Source: Osedax fenrisi
Lineage: Eukaryota; Annelida; Polychaeta; Sabellida; Siboglinidae
NCBI GenBank assembly: GCA_964019155.1
Contig: OZ025244.1
Coordinates: forward strand, 1,217,735 to 1,281,734
Direction: 5' to 3'
Length of the DNA stretch: 64,000 nt
Position 1 is the stretch's first letter. Each line of letters begins with the position of its first letter. Made by a program: the position numbers and the translations under genes. This document shows, piece by piece, positions 22,113 through 33,227 of this stretch. Under the pieces are notes generated by a model. The model had not been told where the DNA came from. It was given only the letters and a program-made list of their open reading frames with translations, and did no database searches.

Positions 22113-22308
22113 GTATATTTTTTTTAATATTCTTTTTAATATTATTAGCATATCTTGGTATAATAATTGACTAAACAATAGTTTTACAATTATTAAATTT
22201 ACTATACAAAAAACAATGATTTTATTACTCTTTCTATAATAAAGTCATTAAATAATTATTTTTGTATAGTTAATTTATTAATTAAATAATGGATTATAGA
22301 CTGTATAC

Positions 22309-23537
22309 TAGGGATGTAAATGATGCCGAGCTTTTGATGCCGAGCCGAGACTATTGGTTTTTGATGCCGAGCCGAGACTTTCATTTTCGGAACAAAAACG
22401 AGCCCATGCCGAGCCGAGACTCTAGCCAAACGAGCCCGAGCCGAACCGAGACTTTAGTCAAACGAGCCGAGACTCTAGTCAAACGATCCCAAGCCGAAAT
22501 GAGACTCTTACAAAACATAATCGAGCCGAAATGATGCTTTTTGAAGTTACATTTTAAACATAATTTTTATATATTTATCCATATTGTTATTAATGTTTCC
22601 TATTTCATGTGACATAATATTAATTATATGTTTCGATAGGTGGCTATTTTTTTTTATAATATACTCAAATGTTCGTTTAGTATACGAATATTTTAAAAAT
22701 TTCAAAAAATAATTCTCTGTACTCTCAGACTTGTATATGGCTTTATTAATTTCGCGAGGTATGTTGGTGTCTTGTGATGATATTTAAAAGGTGTAGTTAC
22801 CAGTAATTTATAAATAATGTGGAAATTAATTGATAGTAGGTGTTGTTGTCGCATCAGTTCAGTTATACTGATCGTCTATTGATCGTGGTGTTAATTTATA
22901 TATTACGCTAATGACGATCGAATTATTTTATTTAATGTCATTAACTGATAAGGAGGTAAATTAATTAAAAGTATGTTACAAATTGTAACTTACAATAGTC
23001 CAATAAATATTTGATTTAGCAATTTACATGTATTATAATTTATATTTGTTCTTATAATTCTAATATTATGCAATTAATAGTTGGCTGATTTGACTTTTGG
23101 TGTTTATGAAAATATTAAGATTCTTATCAATTAACACTCCTGGTAGTTATTTATTCCTGGTAGGTACCTACTTGTCTATAGTTTGTAATGAAATTATTTT
23201 CGTTTGATATACAAAACAATGATTCTGGTAACTGACACTGAAACTATATTGAGCTTATGAAAACTGAGACTAATACTTGAATTATGCCTTTAATAAGAAT
23301 GAGTTAATAGCAATTCATTTTATAGAGACCGAGACTGCATCGATGCTTTAGGTAACCCATTCTGAGTCTTAAACGATGCTATTGTTATTTACATTGAGAC
23401 GGAATTCATGCTTTATTTATTGAGAATGAGACTACATCGATGCTTTGGGTAACCGAGACTGAGATTGCATCGATGCTTTGGGTAACCGAGACTGAGACTG
23501 CATCATGCTTTAGATTTGAGCATCATTTACATCCCTA
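22309..23537. mobile_element. Non-autonomous hAT element with 8-bp target-site duplication
   Basis: The ends are TAGGGATGTAAATGATGC and the exact complement GCATCATTTACATCCCTA. They are flanked by CTGTATAC at 22301-22308 and 23538-23545, a perfect 8-bp duplication. The termini resemble those of the element at 14192-17753 (TAGTGATGTAAA). Subterminal repeats are prominent: GAGCCGAGAC-type words at 22327-22500 and CGAGACTGCATCGATGCTTT-type words at 23320-23520. The interior of about 750 bp shows no transposase, so transposition would depend on an autonomous relative. Confidence 0.92.
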
Positions 23538-23545
23538 CTGTATAC

Positions 23546-23590
23546 ACTGTATACTATATAAATACCTATATTAATTTAATTTTATATTTT

Positions 23591-23622
<32 letters not shown>

Positions 23623-23801
23623 TAATTGTATTAATTAATTAAATCATAAAAAATTGATTTCATTAGAAGTCACTAAAAGTAATATAATCATTCTTTAATT
23701 CTTTAAATTGTTATGATACATATGAATATAGTTCTTATATACTATATTCTAGAAAGTTCGAAAAGTTCGAAAGTTCGAAACTTCGAAAGTTCGAAACGTG
23801 T

Positions 23802-23852
<51 letters not shown>

Positions 23853-24282
23853 TGGTGATTTCAGATTAATAGCGGTTATTACTAATAGACATTATATCAA
23901 AACATATAATAATGTTTAACATTATGATAATGTTAGCTTTCTAAATAATTAAATAGGCGATTCTATAGAATATATAGATGTATCGCGATGTTGTATATAC
24001 ATTTTATATGTTAATAATTATTATTCCTTAATAATATTCTAGACATTTATTCTTTATTCACTAATAGTTATAAAATATCAAAATAATAACTATCACATAT
24101 TCTATATAAATATATATATATATATATTTACATTGAAATAAAATATTAATTTATATATACAATGTATATATAATATACATATACAAAAAGTATCTAGAAA
24201 ATAAATAAAAGTAATTAATTAGTAATATTAATTATTAATAATAAATAAAAGGGATCAAATGATCTTTACGATCAACGAACAA
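23546..24282. other. AT-rich DNA with (TA)n and TTCGAA repeats
   Basis: Contains GTTCGAAA words repeated five times at about 23755-23796, next to a (TA)n run at 23803-23848. No gene is seen. Confidence 0.6.
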
Positions 24283-24360
24283 GATTATGCTAATATTATG
24301 CTGCTATTAATTTTAAAAATATATTATGCTGCTATTATGCTGCAATTCTAATAATTATGA
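24283..24360. mobile_element. MITE family 1 fragment (copy 3)
   Basis: ATTATGCTAATATTATGCTG followed by CTATTAATTTTAAAAATATATTATGCTGC reproduces the interior of the MITE copies at 3595 and 4394. No terminal repeats are retained. Confidence 0.6.
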
Positions 24361-25265
24361 GTATATTATATAATACAACTGAATTAAATTAATTTATACT
24401 CAATTATTGTTATCTTTTATGGCTATTAATAGCATAATTATGCTATGGTATTATGTAATATCATTACATATGGTAATATATGTATTGGCTAATACATATC
24501 ATAATTATAATAATTAAATATTACCAGGGAGACTCCCTGATATTGATACAAATATCCCGATTAAAAGAATAGCCATCAAACACTCTATAATTCTCTGCTC
24601 ATCATGAAATAGGTTATATATACGTAGTATATATATATATATGTCGTATATTATATGATAAGTATATAATATAATTTATATATAAATATGTACTATTAAT
24701 TGTTATATTCAATAGCAATGTACATTATAGAATATAATATTGTATATAATAATGTATGCATTAGTATATTTATTAATTATGGCATGTAAAAACTATCATT
24801 ATTTTTTTTCATATATTGTTTCATGTATATGATAATATAATAAATATTTTCTGTATATTAAACTATATAAAATTTACTTTAAATTTAATTTTTAATAATA
24901 TTAATATGATAATTTTCATTAGTACTATATTTTATGTAATATTTATTAAAAATAATTTTAAAGTTTATGTGTTAAATTAAAATTACTATTATTATATACA
25001 CTAATAAAATATTATTAATATAATAATAAATAAAATAGTATATAAATAATCATAAAATAATTCATAAATATTTTATATTTGTCTGATATTAAATTAATTA
25101 ATAATTGGTATTGAATATTTGTTATATAATTATATGATACTAATATATGCATACTTATATAATATGTAGACCAAACTATAGTTATAATAATAATAATTAC
25201 TTATCTACAGATAACAGTTGAGAATATCACACTACAAACCATCCTGTTTGACTCATGACATTGGT

Positions 25266-25275
<10 letters not shown>
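24340..25275. repeat. Dispersed repeat family X, uninterrupted copy
   Basis: This segment, from AATTATGAGTATATTATATA through ATTACCAGGGAGACTCC to ACAAACCATCCTG...CATGACATTGG, recurs at 32068-32872 and continues at 38366-38445. The second copy is therefore split by a LINE insertion. A short piece (AAATATGTACCATGAATTGT) also occurs at about 29410. No coding sequence; origin unknown. Confidence 0.85.
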
Positions 25276-25322
<47 letters not shown>

Positions 25323-25961
25323 AATATCAGATTCAGTTGATGACCGAGATCAAAAACCCAGGTATGGTATAGAAGTTCTATTGAACTTATCGAGATACCA
25401 ACCTGCTCTTGGTAATGAGAGAATTAATACAAAATGAATAAATACAAAATGAATAAATATAAATAAATATTTTACAATTCTATATTGTTCATTCGTGTTC
25501 TGTCTCATAAAAAAGCAATACAATAAAATTAAATATATCTCTCAATACCAAGAAATCATCATGTATATAACAATAAAATAATAATAAAATATAATAAAAA
25601 TATATAATAAAATATTAAAAAATGTAAAAAGATACCAAAATAATAAATAAGTTAAACTATAAAAATCAAAGAAAACTAAAGACCAAAGGCTAGAGATAAA
25701 AATATGTACAATACGAACAATTTAAAAGAGCTAAAAAGAAGAAAAGATGATCATGTAAATAAGATAACAAACAATACAGATAAGGTGTAAGTGATTACAT
25801 ATAACTATTTAAAAGCATGTTTTTAATATGTATTGTAAAATTATTCAAATTCGTCAAAGATGATGTGGTTGTATTTAAAGAATTCCATAAATATGCGCCT
25901 TTGTAACGAATACTAAATTTATCATGATCAAATCTTATTTTTGGTATTAAGAATGTTCTAT

Positions 25962-28787
25962 TTATGTTCTAAAAGTATATAAAGAGCAATTATAGGTAAA
26001 TAACTTACAAATTGAACTATGCAAATAATGATTGTTATATATTCTAAACATATATTTATAAATGGATATATTTATTATATCTTTAAATTTAAGAATGTTA
26101 TATCTTAAAAAAATGTAATCAATATTGGTTTTGTTATCAAGTTTATATATTGCTCTCATACATTTATTTTGTAAAATTTGAATACATTTTATATTGCTAT
26201 GGTAAGTACTTCCCCATATAATAGAACAATAATTAATATGACTATGAAAAAAAGAAAAATATAGCATAACTAAAGTATTAATATTAAATTTATATTTATA
26301 TCTATGTAGTAAACTAAGTTCATAGTAAAGTTTATTTTTAATATTATTTATTTGCATTTTCCAATTTCGATTTTCGTCAATTAAAATGCCTAAGAATTTA
26401 AAATTAGTTGATTGTTTTATGGCTATATTATTTATTTTGATGTTCAATTTATGTTTAACTCTTGTGCGATGGAATAAAATTAATTTTGTTTTATCAATAT
26501 TAAGAACTAGCTTATTACCACAAAGCCAGTCACATATTAAAACTAAAGTAGAATTTATTTCTTTTTCTAGATCATTTAACTTATGAGACTTAAATGTTAA
26601 AGTTGTGTCGTCAGCAAAAAGAGTAAAATTGCATTTATTAGTTATATTAGGTAAATCATTTATGTACATTAAAAATAATACTGGTCCCAAAACTGAACCT
26701 TGTGGTACACCACATTTAATCGGAAGTATTTTAGAATTGGTATTATTATAGCTTACGTATTGATACCTGTTTGTCAAATAACTTTTTAATAATGACAAAG
26801 TGATACCTCTGAAACCATATATATATAATTTATTTAATAAAATGTCATGATTAATAGTATCGAAAGCCTTTTTTAAATCAATCGATATTGTGGATATGAA
26901 TAATTTGTAATTTATATTTAAGTAATCGATATAATTTATCAAAGCATCACATGTTGATATAGATTTTTGAAATCCAAATTGAGAATTGTTTATTAGAGAA
27001 TTTTTATCTAAAAATGAAAACATTCTTACTTTTAAAATTTTTTCAAAAATTTTTGAGAATTGTGATGTCAATGATATTGGCCTATAATTCGAGCAATCAT
27101 TTTTATTTCCTTTTTTATATAAAATTATAACTTTAGATGTTTTAAGTATATCAGGGTAAACACCATTTTCAATGCATTTATTAAATAAAATTGATAAAAT
27201 ATTACTAATGGATAAAATAATGTTACGTATTAAAAAAAAGTTAAAATCATGGGAATCCGTACTATATTTTGAATCACAATTATATACAATATTTTCAATT
27301 TCTATTGATGAAACAGGCTTTATAAAAATTGAACTCTTATTACTAGTAATATTTTCATATATATTTTGATTAGAGTATGGTATATTTTTATTTAATTCAA
27401 CACCTATATTTGAAAAATATGAATTGAACATATTAGCATTTTGTAAATCTGTTAATTTATTATCAATAATAGTTCCTGATTTTTTATTATTTCCTATAAC
27501 TTTATTTAATGTACGCCAAGTATTTTTAATATAATTATTTTTTATTTTATTTTCATAATATTTTTTCTCTGTATATTTTAATATTTTCATTAAGCAATTT
27601 TTATAATTTTTATATACATTTATTAGTGAATGATTATTTAAAGATTTTTTATACATTTTATTCTTTTTACCTATGCATTTAAGGATGGAAGGGGTTAGCC
27701 ATGGTTTATCAAAAACTCCAGATTTAATTTTAACTTTTTTTAATGGACAATATATATTATATGAATTAGTTAATGTAGAGATAAAATTTTTAAAAGATAT
27801 ATGAATATCAGATTGAGTTAAAATGAAAGACCAATTTATATTAGTAAGATTATTATTAAAATTTAAAATATTTTGATCTGAATGATCCCTAATATATTTA
27901 TAAGAGTTTTTCGTTTTTATATTAATATTTTTTTTAAAAATACAGAATATCGGTAAATGATCACTGATATCAGTCAAGAGAACGCCATTAAAAAGTGGAA
28001 AAGATAAAAAATTTGTGTAAATATTATCGATAATAGAATTTGTTTGATTAGTTATATGGGTAGGTTTAGTGATTGTCGCTATTAAATTTAGGGAATAAAG
28101 AGTATCAATAAACAATTTAGTACTTGTATGGGAATTATGATTATTTATATTTATATTGAAATCGCCTGTTAAAATTAATGATTTATTTAGATGACGATTA
28201 AATGTATTATATATAATATCAGTAAATTCAATTATATTAAATATAGGTGCTTTATATATACCTGATAGTAAATAATTAATATGTTCGTATATAAATGAGA
28301 TCGTAATCATATCATAAGCATCATTGACAGATAATGATAAATTATCAATTAATTTATATTTAATATTATTATTAATGAAAATGGAAACTCCACCTCCACG
28401 CTTATTATTTCTTACTATATGTTCAGATGAATAATTAGGAATATTAAATAAGTGTTTATTAGATGTAGTTAGCCATGATTCAGTTATTACAATAATCATA
28501 AAGTTTATTTTTAAATATAAAAGGTAATCAGTAATAGAATCGAAATTTTTAGGAATACTCCGAGCATTAAAATGAATAATAGATAATTTACGACATATAT
28601 TTAAATTTGATAAATTATCATTATATTTACACTGTAAAAAAGTTTTATTTATATTATCGATTATATTAGAATCGCATTTTAGTTCGTCAGGAATGTAATT
28701 ATAAGTTAAGACTTCATTAATTGATGGTGAACTAAATTGCATAACTAATATATAAATAGAGAAGAAAACGATATGTAAAAAAAACAA
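25962..28787 (-). CDS. LINE ORF2: AP endonuclease plus reverse transcriptase, 941 aa, intact
   Basis: One open frame of 941 codons. The endonuclease occupies about residues 65-285: N74 in HFNARS, E103 in TESWL, GGGVSIFI near 131, D209-N211 in GDFNI, and the D276-H277 pair in ISDHLPIF. The reverse transcriptase spans about 545-775: YRPISLTSQFSK near 568, motif A IDLKKAFD with D637, GVPQGSVLGP near 693, and FADD at 724-727. A C-terminal region with LGILIDENRNWK, SHINYCSIIWG follows. All catalytic residues of both domains are present and there is no frameshift, so this may be the youngest LINE in the window. It would nick the target and prime cDNA synthesis there. The N-terminal Met lies about 75 residues before the endonuclease, and an upstream ORF1 is lacking. 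Confidence 0.92.
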   Translation of the reverse strand: MFFLHIVFFSIYILVMQFSSPSINEVLTYNYIPDELKCDSNIIDNINKTFLQCKYNDNLSNLNICRKLSIIHFNARSIPKNFDSITDYLLYLKINFMIIVITESWLTTSNKHLFNIPNYSSEHIVRNNKRGGGVSIFINNNIKYKLIDNLSLSVNDAYDMITISFIYEHINYLLSGIYKAPIFNIIEFTDIIYNTFNRHLNKSLILTGDFNININNHNSHTSTKLFIDTLYSLNLIATITKPTHITNQTNSIIDNIYTNFLSFPLFNGVLLTDISDHLPIFCIFKKNINIKTKNSYKYIRDHSDQNILNFNNNLTNINWSFILTQSDIHISFKNFISTLTNSYNIYCPLKKVKIKSGVFDKPWLTPSILKCIGKKNKMYKKSLNNHSLINVYKNYKNCLMKILKYTEKKYYENKIKNNYIKNTWRTLNKVIGNNKKSGTIIDNKLTDLQNANMFNSYFSNIGVELNKNIPYSNQNIYENITSNKSSIFIKPVSSIEIENIVYNCDSKYSTDSHDFNFFLIRNIILSISNILSILFNKCIENGVYPDILKTSKVIILYKKGNKNDCSNYRPISLTSQFSKIFEKILKVRMFSFLDKNSLINNSQFGFQKSISTCDALINYIDYLNINYKLFISTISIDLKKAFDTINHDILLNKLYIYGFRGITLSLLKSYLTNRYQYVSYNNTNSKILPIKCGVPQGSVLGPVLFLMYINDLPNITNKCNFTLFADDTTLTFKSHKLNDLEKEINSTLVLICDWLCGNKLVLNIDKTKLILFHRTRVKHKLNIKINNIAIKQSTNFKFLGILIDENRNWKMQINNIKNKLYYELSLLHRYKYKFNINTLVMLYFSFFHSHINYCSIIWGSTYHSNIKCIQILQNKCMRAIYKLDNKTNIDYIFLRYNILKFKDIINISIYKYMFRIYNNHYLHSSICKLFTYNCSLYTFRT

Positions 28788-28842
28788 TGGAAGCTAAACA
28801 AATAAATTAAATAGAACTAAATTAAAAGATATATAATGATGA

Positions 28843-29160
28843 AAAAATGCAATACTGAATAAGCCTGAAACTATAAAATATAAAGTATAAAAATAAACCT
28901 GAATTGAATAAAATATAATAAAACTATAAAAACTATATACTTTTAAATTATAATACTTGTATGTAAATTCAATACAATGTAAATGGTATTATATAATATT
29001 GGTAAAAATGTAATACTGAATAAACCTGAAATGACTGAAAAATAAATAAAACTATAAAAACTGTATAAACTTTTAATACTTGTGTATGTAATTAATGTTA
29101 TGTGTTATTATATAATATTGTTAAAAATGTAATACTGAATAAGCCTGAAGTTAGTTAAAG
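28843..29160 (-). repeat. Tandem repeats in the LINE 5' leader
   Basis: The word AATGTAATACTGAATAAGCC (with small variants) recurs at about 28845, 29007 and 29125, each followed by a similar AAACTATAAAAACT...TTTTAA block. Units are about 120-160 bp. Position just upstream of the ORF suggests promoter-like 5' monomers. Confidence 0.7.
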
Positions 29161-29655
29161 ATTATGTTTACAAATATAAATTTTATAAATTAAATATAAA
29201 GTATAAATGCAAAATATTAATGAAGAGAAAAAATAATAAAAATAAAAAAAATATATATATATAGACAATATATTTTAATTTTATTTAATTTGATTAATAT
29301 TTATCCAATTGATTAATATTATTGATTGAGATTATTGATTTATAGATTATTGATATATATATACCAAAGATTTTCCGAAGGATGCTTCGCAAAATCTTTG
29401 TATATATTATAATTTATGTATAAATATGTACCATGAATTGTTATATTCAATGGCAATATATATATTATGTGTATATGTTGTTGTTGTTGTTTAAGTATTT
29501 ATTTTAATCACATCATTAATAATTATAATTCTATAATGTGTATCTAACAATATATATCACATATAGATAAAAATAGCGAATGTATACATTATATATATAT
29601 ATAATATTATATATATATATATAATTCGCACGATAATATTATGAATAAACGAATA

Positions 29656-31704
29656 TCAATGTTTGTCGATAAGAAATTTTTTTAATTTCTTTTTAAAGAT
29701 ATTAATTGATATATTTTGATTTCTAAGTTGCGGGGGTAGTTTATTCCATCTAATTGTTGATGAAGAGCTGAATTTTCTTCTTTCGTATTTGATGCAATGG
29801 GTAATAGGTTGGTGTAGTATAGTGGAATTGTTATTACGTAAAAGTCTAGTGTTTGGTTTATGTTTTATTTTGTTTCGTAAATTATAGGGTAAGTTATAAG
29901 TAATAGTCTTTTTAAGTATTGTAAGTATTTTGTAGTTGATAGAGTCTTCAGTGTTTAGCCAGTTAAGTTTTTTACGTAAGTCAGTAATGCTAGTTGTATA
30001 GTCAGTCTTCTGTAGTCGGTATATATTTCTAATTGAGCGGTTAATTATTTTGTCTAGTTTGTCTATTTTCAGTTTTTCAGTTCCTGTGAATAGTGAGTTG
30101 CAGTATTGTAGTCTTGAAAGTATGAGAGTCTGAGTCAGTAGTTTTGTAGTATTTCTATTTAAGTATGGTCGTATTTTTTTAATATTGAATAGCTGTGCAG
30201 TCGTAGATTGAGTAAGTAAGCTGTAATGTTTATCTAGATTAAGTTTATTATTGAAGTTGACGCCTAAGTATTTAACAGAATTGGTGGGAATGATTTTGTG
30301 TTGATTAATAATAATTTCAGGGAAGTAAGTATTTGGGTCATTAGTTATATTTAATAGTTCAGTTTTATTGTGGTTTAGTAGTAGGTTATTATTTGTTAGC
30401 CAGTTTTGTAGTTCATTTAAACAGTCTTGTAGTTGGGTAGAGTTTGTTATCGTTGCGTGTAGTTCTATGTCGTCTGCGTATAAGTTGTAAGTAATAGATG
30501 GATAACGTTTCATAATTGTTTGTAATGGAATAAGATATATAGAGAAGAGAATTGGGGAAAGTATTGAACCTTGAGGAACACCGTGATCGATGGTATATGA
30601 TTTAGAGTAATTATTTCTTATTTTAATGGAATAATTTCTATCTTTAATAAAATTAGAAAACCATTCCATAGTTACATCTTGAATTCCTATGTTTCTAAGT
30701 CTTTCTAGCAGTATGTCATGTCTAAGGGTGTCGAATGCAGAGGATAAGTCAAGTAGTATTAGCTGTATTGGTTGTCCAGTGTCTAGTGAGTTATATAAGT
30801 CGTCAAAAAGAGAGAGTACGGTAGTTTCAGTACTATGTAGTTTACGGAATGCATTTTGTCGTATGTCCAGCAACATATTTTCAGTTAAGTAGTGTGAAAG
30901 TTGAGTATAAACAGTTTTTTCAAGAATTTTAGTTAGTAGAGGTAGTTGAGATATAGGTCTGTAATTTGAGAATTCAGAAGAGTCAAGATTAGTTTTTTTT
31001 ATTATTGGCGTAATTATTGCGTTTTTTAGTAAATTTGGAATAGTTCCTGTTAGAAGTGAGTCATCAATTATATTTTTGTAAGTCAAAGTCAGAGTTGATG
31101 CTAGTTTTTTTATTAAGTATAGAGGAATTGGGTCGTGTGGTGAAGAGCATCTAGCAGTGACAATATAATTGTAGATTGCAGTATTAGTAGGTACAGTAAA
31201 ATGTGTTAGTGTCGAAGTGCATGGTAATATTTGGGGTGCATTATAAAGAGGGTCAAATGTACAAGAGAGTCTATTACAAATGGTGTTAATTTTGTCTTTA
31301 AAATATTCTGCAAATTTCTTACATAGTTGATCATCGGGAAAATGTGGGAGCGTAGAATTTTTATTATTTCCTAAGAGGGTCTTAGTTATTGAGTAGAGTC
31401 GTTTATAGTCGTGTGAACAATCGTTAATTTTGTTAGTAAAGTAGTCTGTTTTTGTAGATTTCAGTTCATTCCTGTATATATATCTATTTTTTCGTAGGTC
31501 AATTAGATTTGAGTGTGATGGTGATTTCGTAAAAAGTCTACATGATTTTCTAAATAAAACTTTTAAATTATTTAATTTGGAGTTAAACCATGGAGTTTCG
31601 TTATGTATAGTTAAGTAGTTTGTTTTCAGTGGTGCATGTTGATTTAATAGTTGTTTAAGTATAGTGTTTAAGTTGAGTACTGTAATTTGGGTTTTATTTA
31701 TCAT
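29656..31704 (-). CDS. LINE reverse transcriptase ORF (5'-truncated element), 682 aa
   Basis: An uninterrupted minus-strand frame of 682 codons. It begins after the endonuclease in a linker containing APLKTNYLTIHNETPWFN, then a PDDQLCKKFAEYFKDKI segment, and a complete reverse transcriptase: IKKTNLDSSEFSNYRPIS, LLDLSSAFDTLRHDIL (motif A), HGVPQGSILSPILFSIYL and LYADDIELHA with the catalytic pair intact. The C-terminal RYERRKFSSSSTIRWNKLPP-like end is the usual LINE terminus. The set resembles CR1/L2/Rex-type elements rather than the LINE next door. The endonuclease is missing because the insertion is truncated where the sequence meets the microsatellite at about 31715. No stop or frameshift in 2 kb suggests a recent insertion; it cannot move unaided. 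Confidence 0.85.
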   Translation of the reverse strand: MINKTQITVLNLNTILKQLLNQHAPLKTNYLTIHNETPWFNSKLNNLKVLFRKSCRLFTKSPSHSNLIDLRKNRYIYRNELKSTKTDYFTNKINDCSHDYKRLYSITKTLLGNNKNSTLPHFPDDQLCKKFAEYFKDKINTICNRLSCTFDPLYNAPQILPCTSTLTHFTVPTNTAIYNYIVTARCSSPHDPIPLYLIKKLASTLTLTYKNIIDDSLLTGTIPNLLKNAIITPIIKKTNLDSSEFSNYRPISQLPLLTKILEKTVYTQLSHYLTENMLLDIRQNAFRKLHSTETTVLSLFDDLYNSLDTGQPIQLILLDLSSAFDTLRHDILLERLRNIGIQDVTMEWFSNFIKDRNYSIKIRNNYSKSYTIDHGVPQGSILSPILFSIYLIPLQTIMKRYPSITYNLYADDIELHATITNSTQLQDCLNELQNWLTNNNLLLNHNKTELLNITNDPNTYFPEIIINQHKIIPTNSVKYLGVNFNNKLNLDKHYSLLTQSTTAQLFNIKKIRPYLNRNTTKLLTQTLILSRLQYCNSLFTGTEKLKIDKLDKIINRSIRNIYRLQKTDYTTSITDLRKKLNWLNTEDSINYKILTILKKTITYNLPYNLRNKIKHKPNTRLLRNNNSTILHQPITHCIKYERRKFSSSSTIRWNKLPPQLRNQNISINIFKKKLKKFLIDKH

Positions 31705-31717
31705 AGAGATAAAATCA

Positions 31718-31723
31718 GATGTG

Positions 31724-31762
<39 letters not shown>

Positions 31763-31823
31763 ATGTGTTTGTATATGTGGATGTGTGTGTGTGTATGAGT
31801 GTGTGTGTGTGTGTGTGTGTTTG

Positions 31824-31870
<47 letters not shown>

Positions 31871-31941
31871 TTATGTGTATATATATATGAGTGTATGTGT
31901 GTATGTATATTTTGTGTGTATATATATGTTTGTGTGTGTAT

Positions 31942-31984
<43 letters not shown>

Positions 31985-31985
31985 A
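31718..31985. repeat. Compound (TA)n/(TG)n microsatellite
   Basis: Alternating TATATA and GTGTGT tracts. Open frames through it encode only YIYI/CVCV repeats and are not genes. The truncated LINE at 29656-31704 abuts its left edge. Confidence 0.95.
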
Positions 31986-32067
31986 TATGGTTTCTTTGTC
32001 CCTGAATTACATATACAGTTGTGTAATAACAGCCTTGTCACTATGTAAACTAGGTCATATATCATAT

Positions 32068-32833
32068 TATGCTAATTATGAGTATATTATATAATAATAC
32101 TGAATTAAATTTATACTCAATTATTGTTATCTTTTATGGCTATTATTCTATGGTATTATGTAATATCATTACATAATACCATAGAAATATAGAAATATAG
32201 AAATGTTAATATGTGTATTGGCTAATACATATAATAATTATAATAATTAAATATTACCAGGGAGACTCCATGATATTACTACAGATATCCTGATTCAAAG
32301 AATAACCATCTAACACTCTCTAAAGCTCTGATCATCATGAACTAGGTTATATATACTATAAGTATATACTATAATTTATATATAAATATGTACCATGAAT
32401 TGTTATATTCAATAGCAATGCACATTATGGCAAGTACCAACTATCATTATTTTTGTCATTTATTTTTTCTTATAAAATTATTGGTTCATGTCATATATTT
32501 GTTTTTTATTAAACTATATGTATCTTTAAATTTAATTTTTGAGAATAATAATTTTCATTAGTATAATATATTTTATATAATATTTATTAATTATAAATAA
32601 TTTTAAAGTTTATGTGTTACATTAAAATTACTATTATTAAATTATTATTATTATTATTACATTAATAAAATATTATTTATATAATAATAAATAAAATAGC
32701 ATATAAATTCATAAATATGGAATATTTTTCTGATATTAAATTAATTAATAATTGGTAACAAATATTTTTTATATAATTCTATAGTATACTAGTATAATAT
32801 GGGTTATATATAATATGCAGACCAACCTATAAT

Positions 32834-32872
<39 letters not shown>
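32068..32872. repeat. Dispersed repeat family X, left part of split copy
   Basis: Matches 24340-25190 through most of its length, including TGTATTGGCTAATACATA and ATTACCAGGGAGACTCC. It stops in an (ATA)n tract at 32838-32872, where the LINE at 32876 begins; the missing right part resumes at 38366. Confidence 0.85.
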
Positions 32873-33227
32873 TAAGGCAACGCATAGCAACCAAATTTAA
32901 AGTCGCATAAATTTAACGCGTTATTTCTACAAATTAAACAAAATTAAATTTCTTTAAATCTAATTAATTTCGGTATACATTCGGATAACTAGTTCTCTAT
33001 ATTATACGGAATTACTTTCAATATTTACGTAGTCATTTCAGTAAAGTATAAGGTTTTAAAATCGATTTCGAAAATAAGAAAATTGAAACAACACAACGCT
33101 AATTTATTTAGTAAACAAGAAAAATCGAATTCGGCAATTGTTCAATTTAAAATCATAGGGAAACAGTTTCTAAAAATATATATAATTTCTAAAACTATAT
33201 GATTGTAATATATTTATTACATTAAAA

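Larger units (their letters stand above)
25440..29280 (-). mobile_element. Near full-length CR1/L2/jockey-like LINE (single ORF)
   Basis: The element runs right to left: a 5' leader with three tandem repeats (28843-29160), an open ORF (28787-25962) and a 3' region ending in TGAATAAATA-type AT repeats near 25440. No separate ORF1 was found. Its ends are estimated from loss of similarity and composition. Confidence 0.7.

Noticed and set aside
22289..22534. 81-aa ORF with repeated MPSRD/AETLVKR
   Set aside because: Arises from the subterminal GAGCCGAGAC repeats of the non-autonomous hAT element; no codon-level conservation expected.
31687..32094. Overlapping ORFs of YIYI/CVCV repeats, also at 38943-39233, 7762-7962, 21673-21879, 23713-23919, 25255-25437 and 50033-50215
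   Set aside because: Products of (TA)n and (TG)n microsatellites, with no domain and present in several frames at once.
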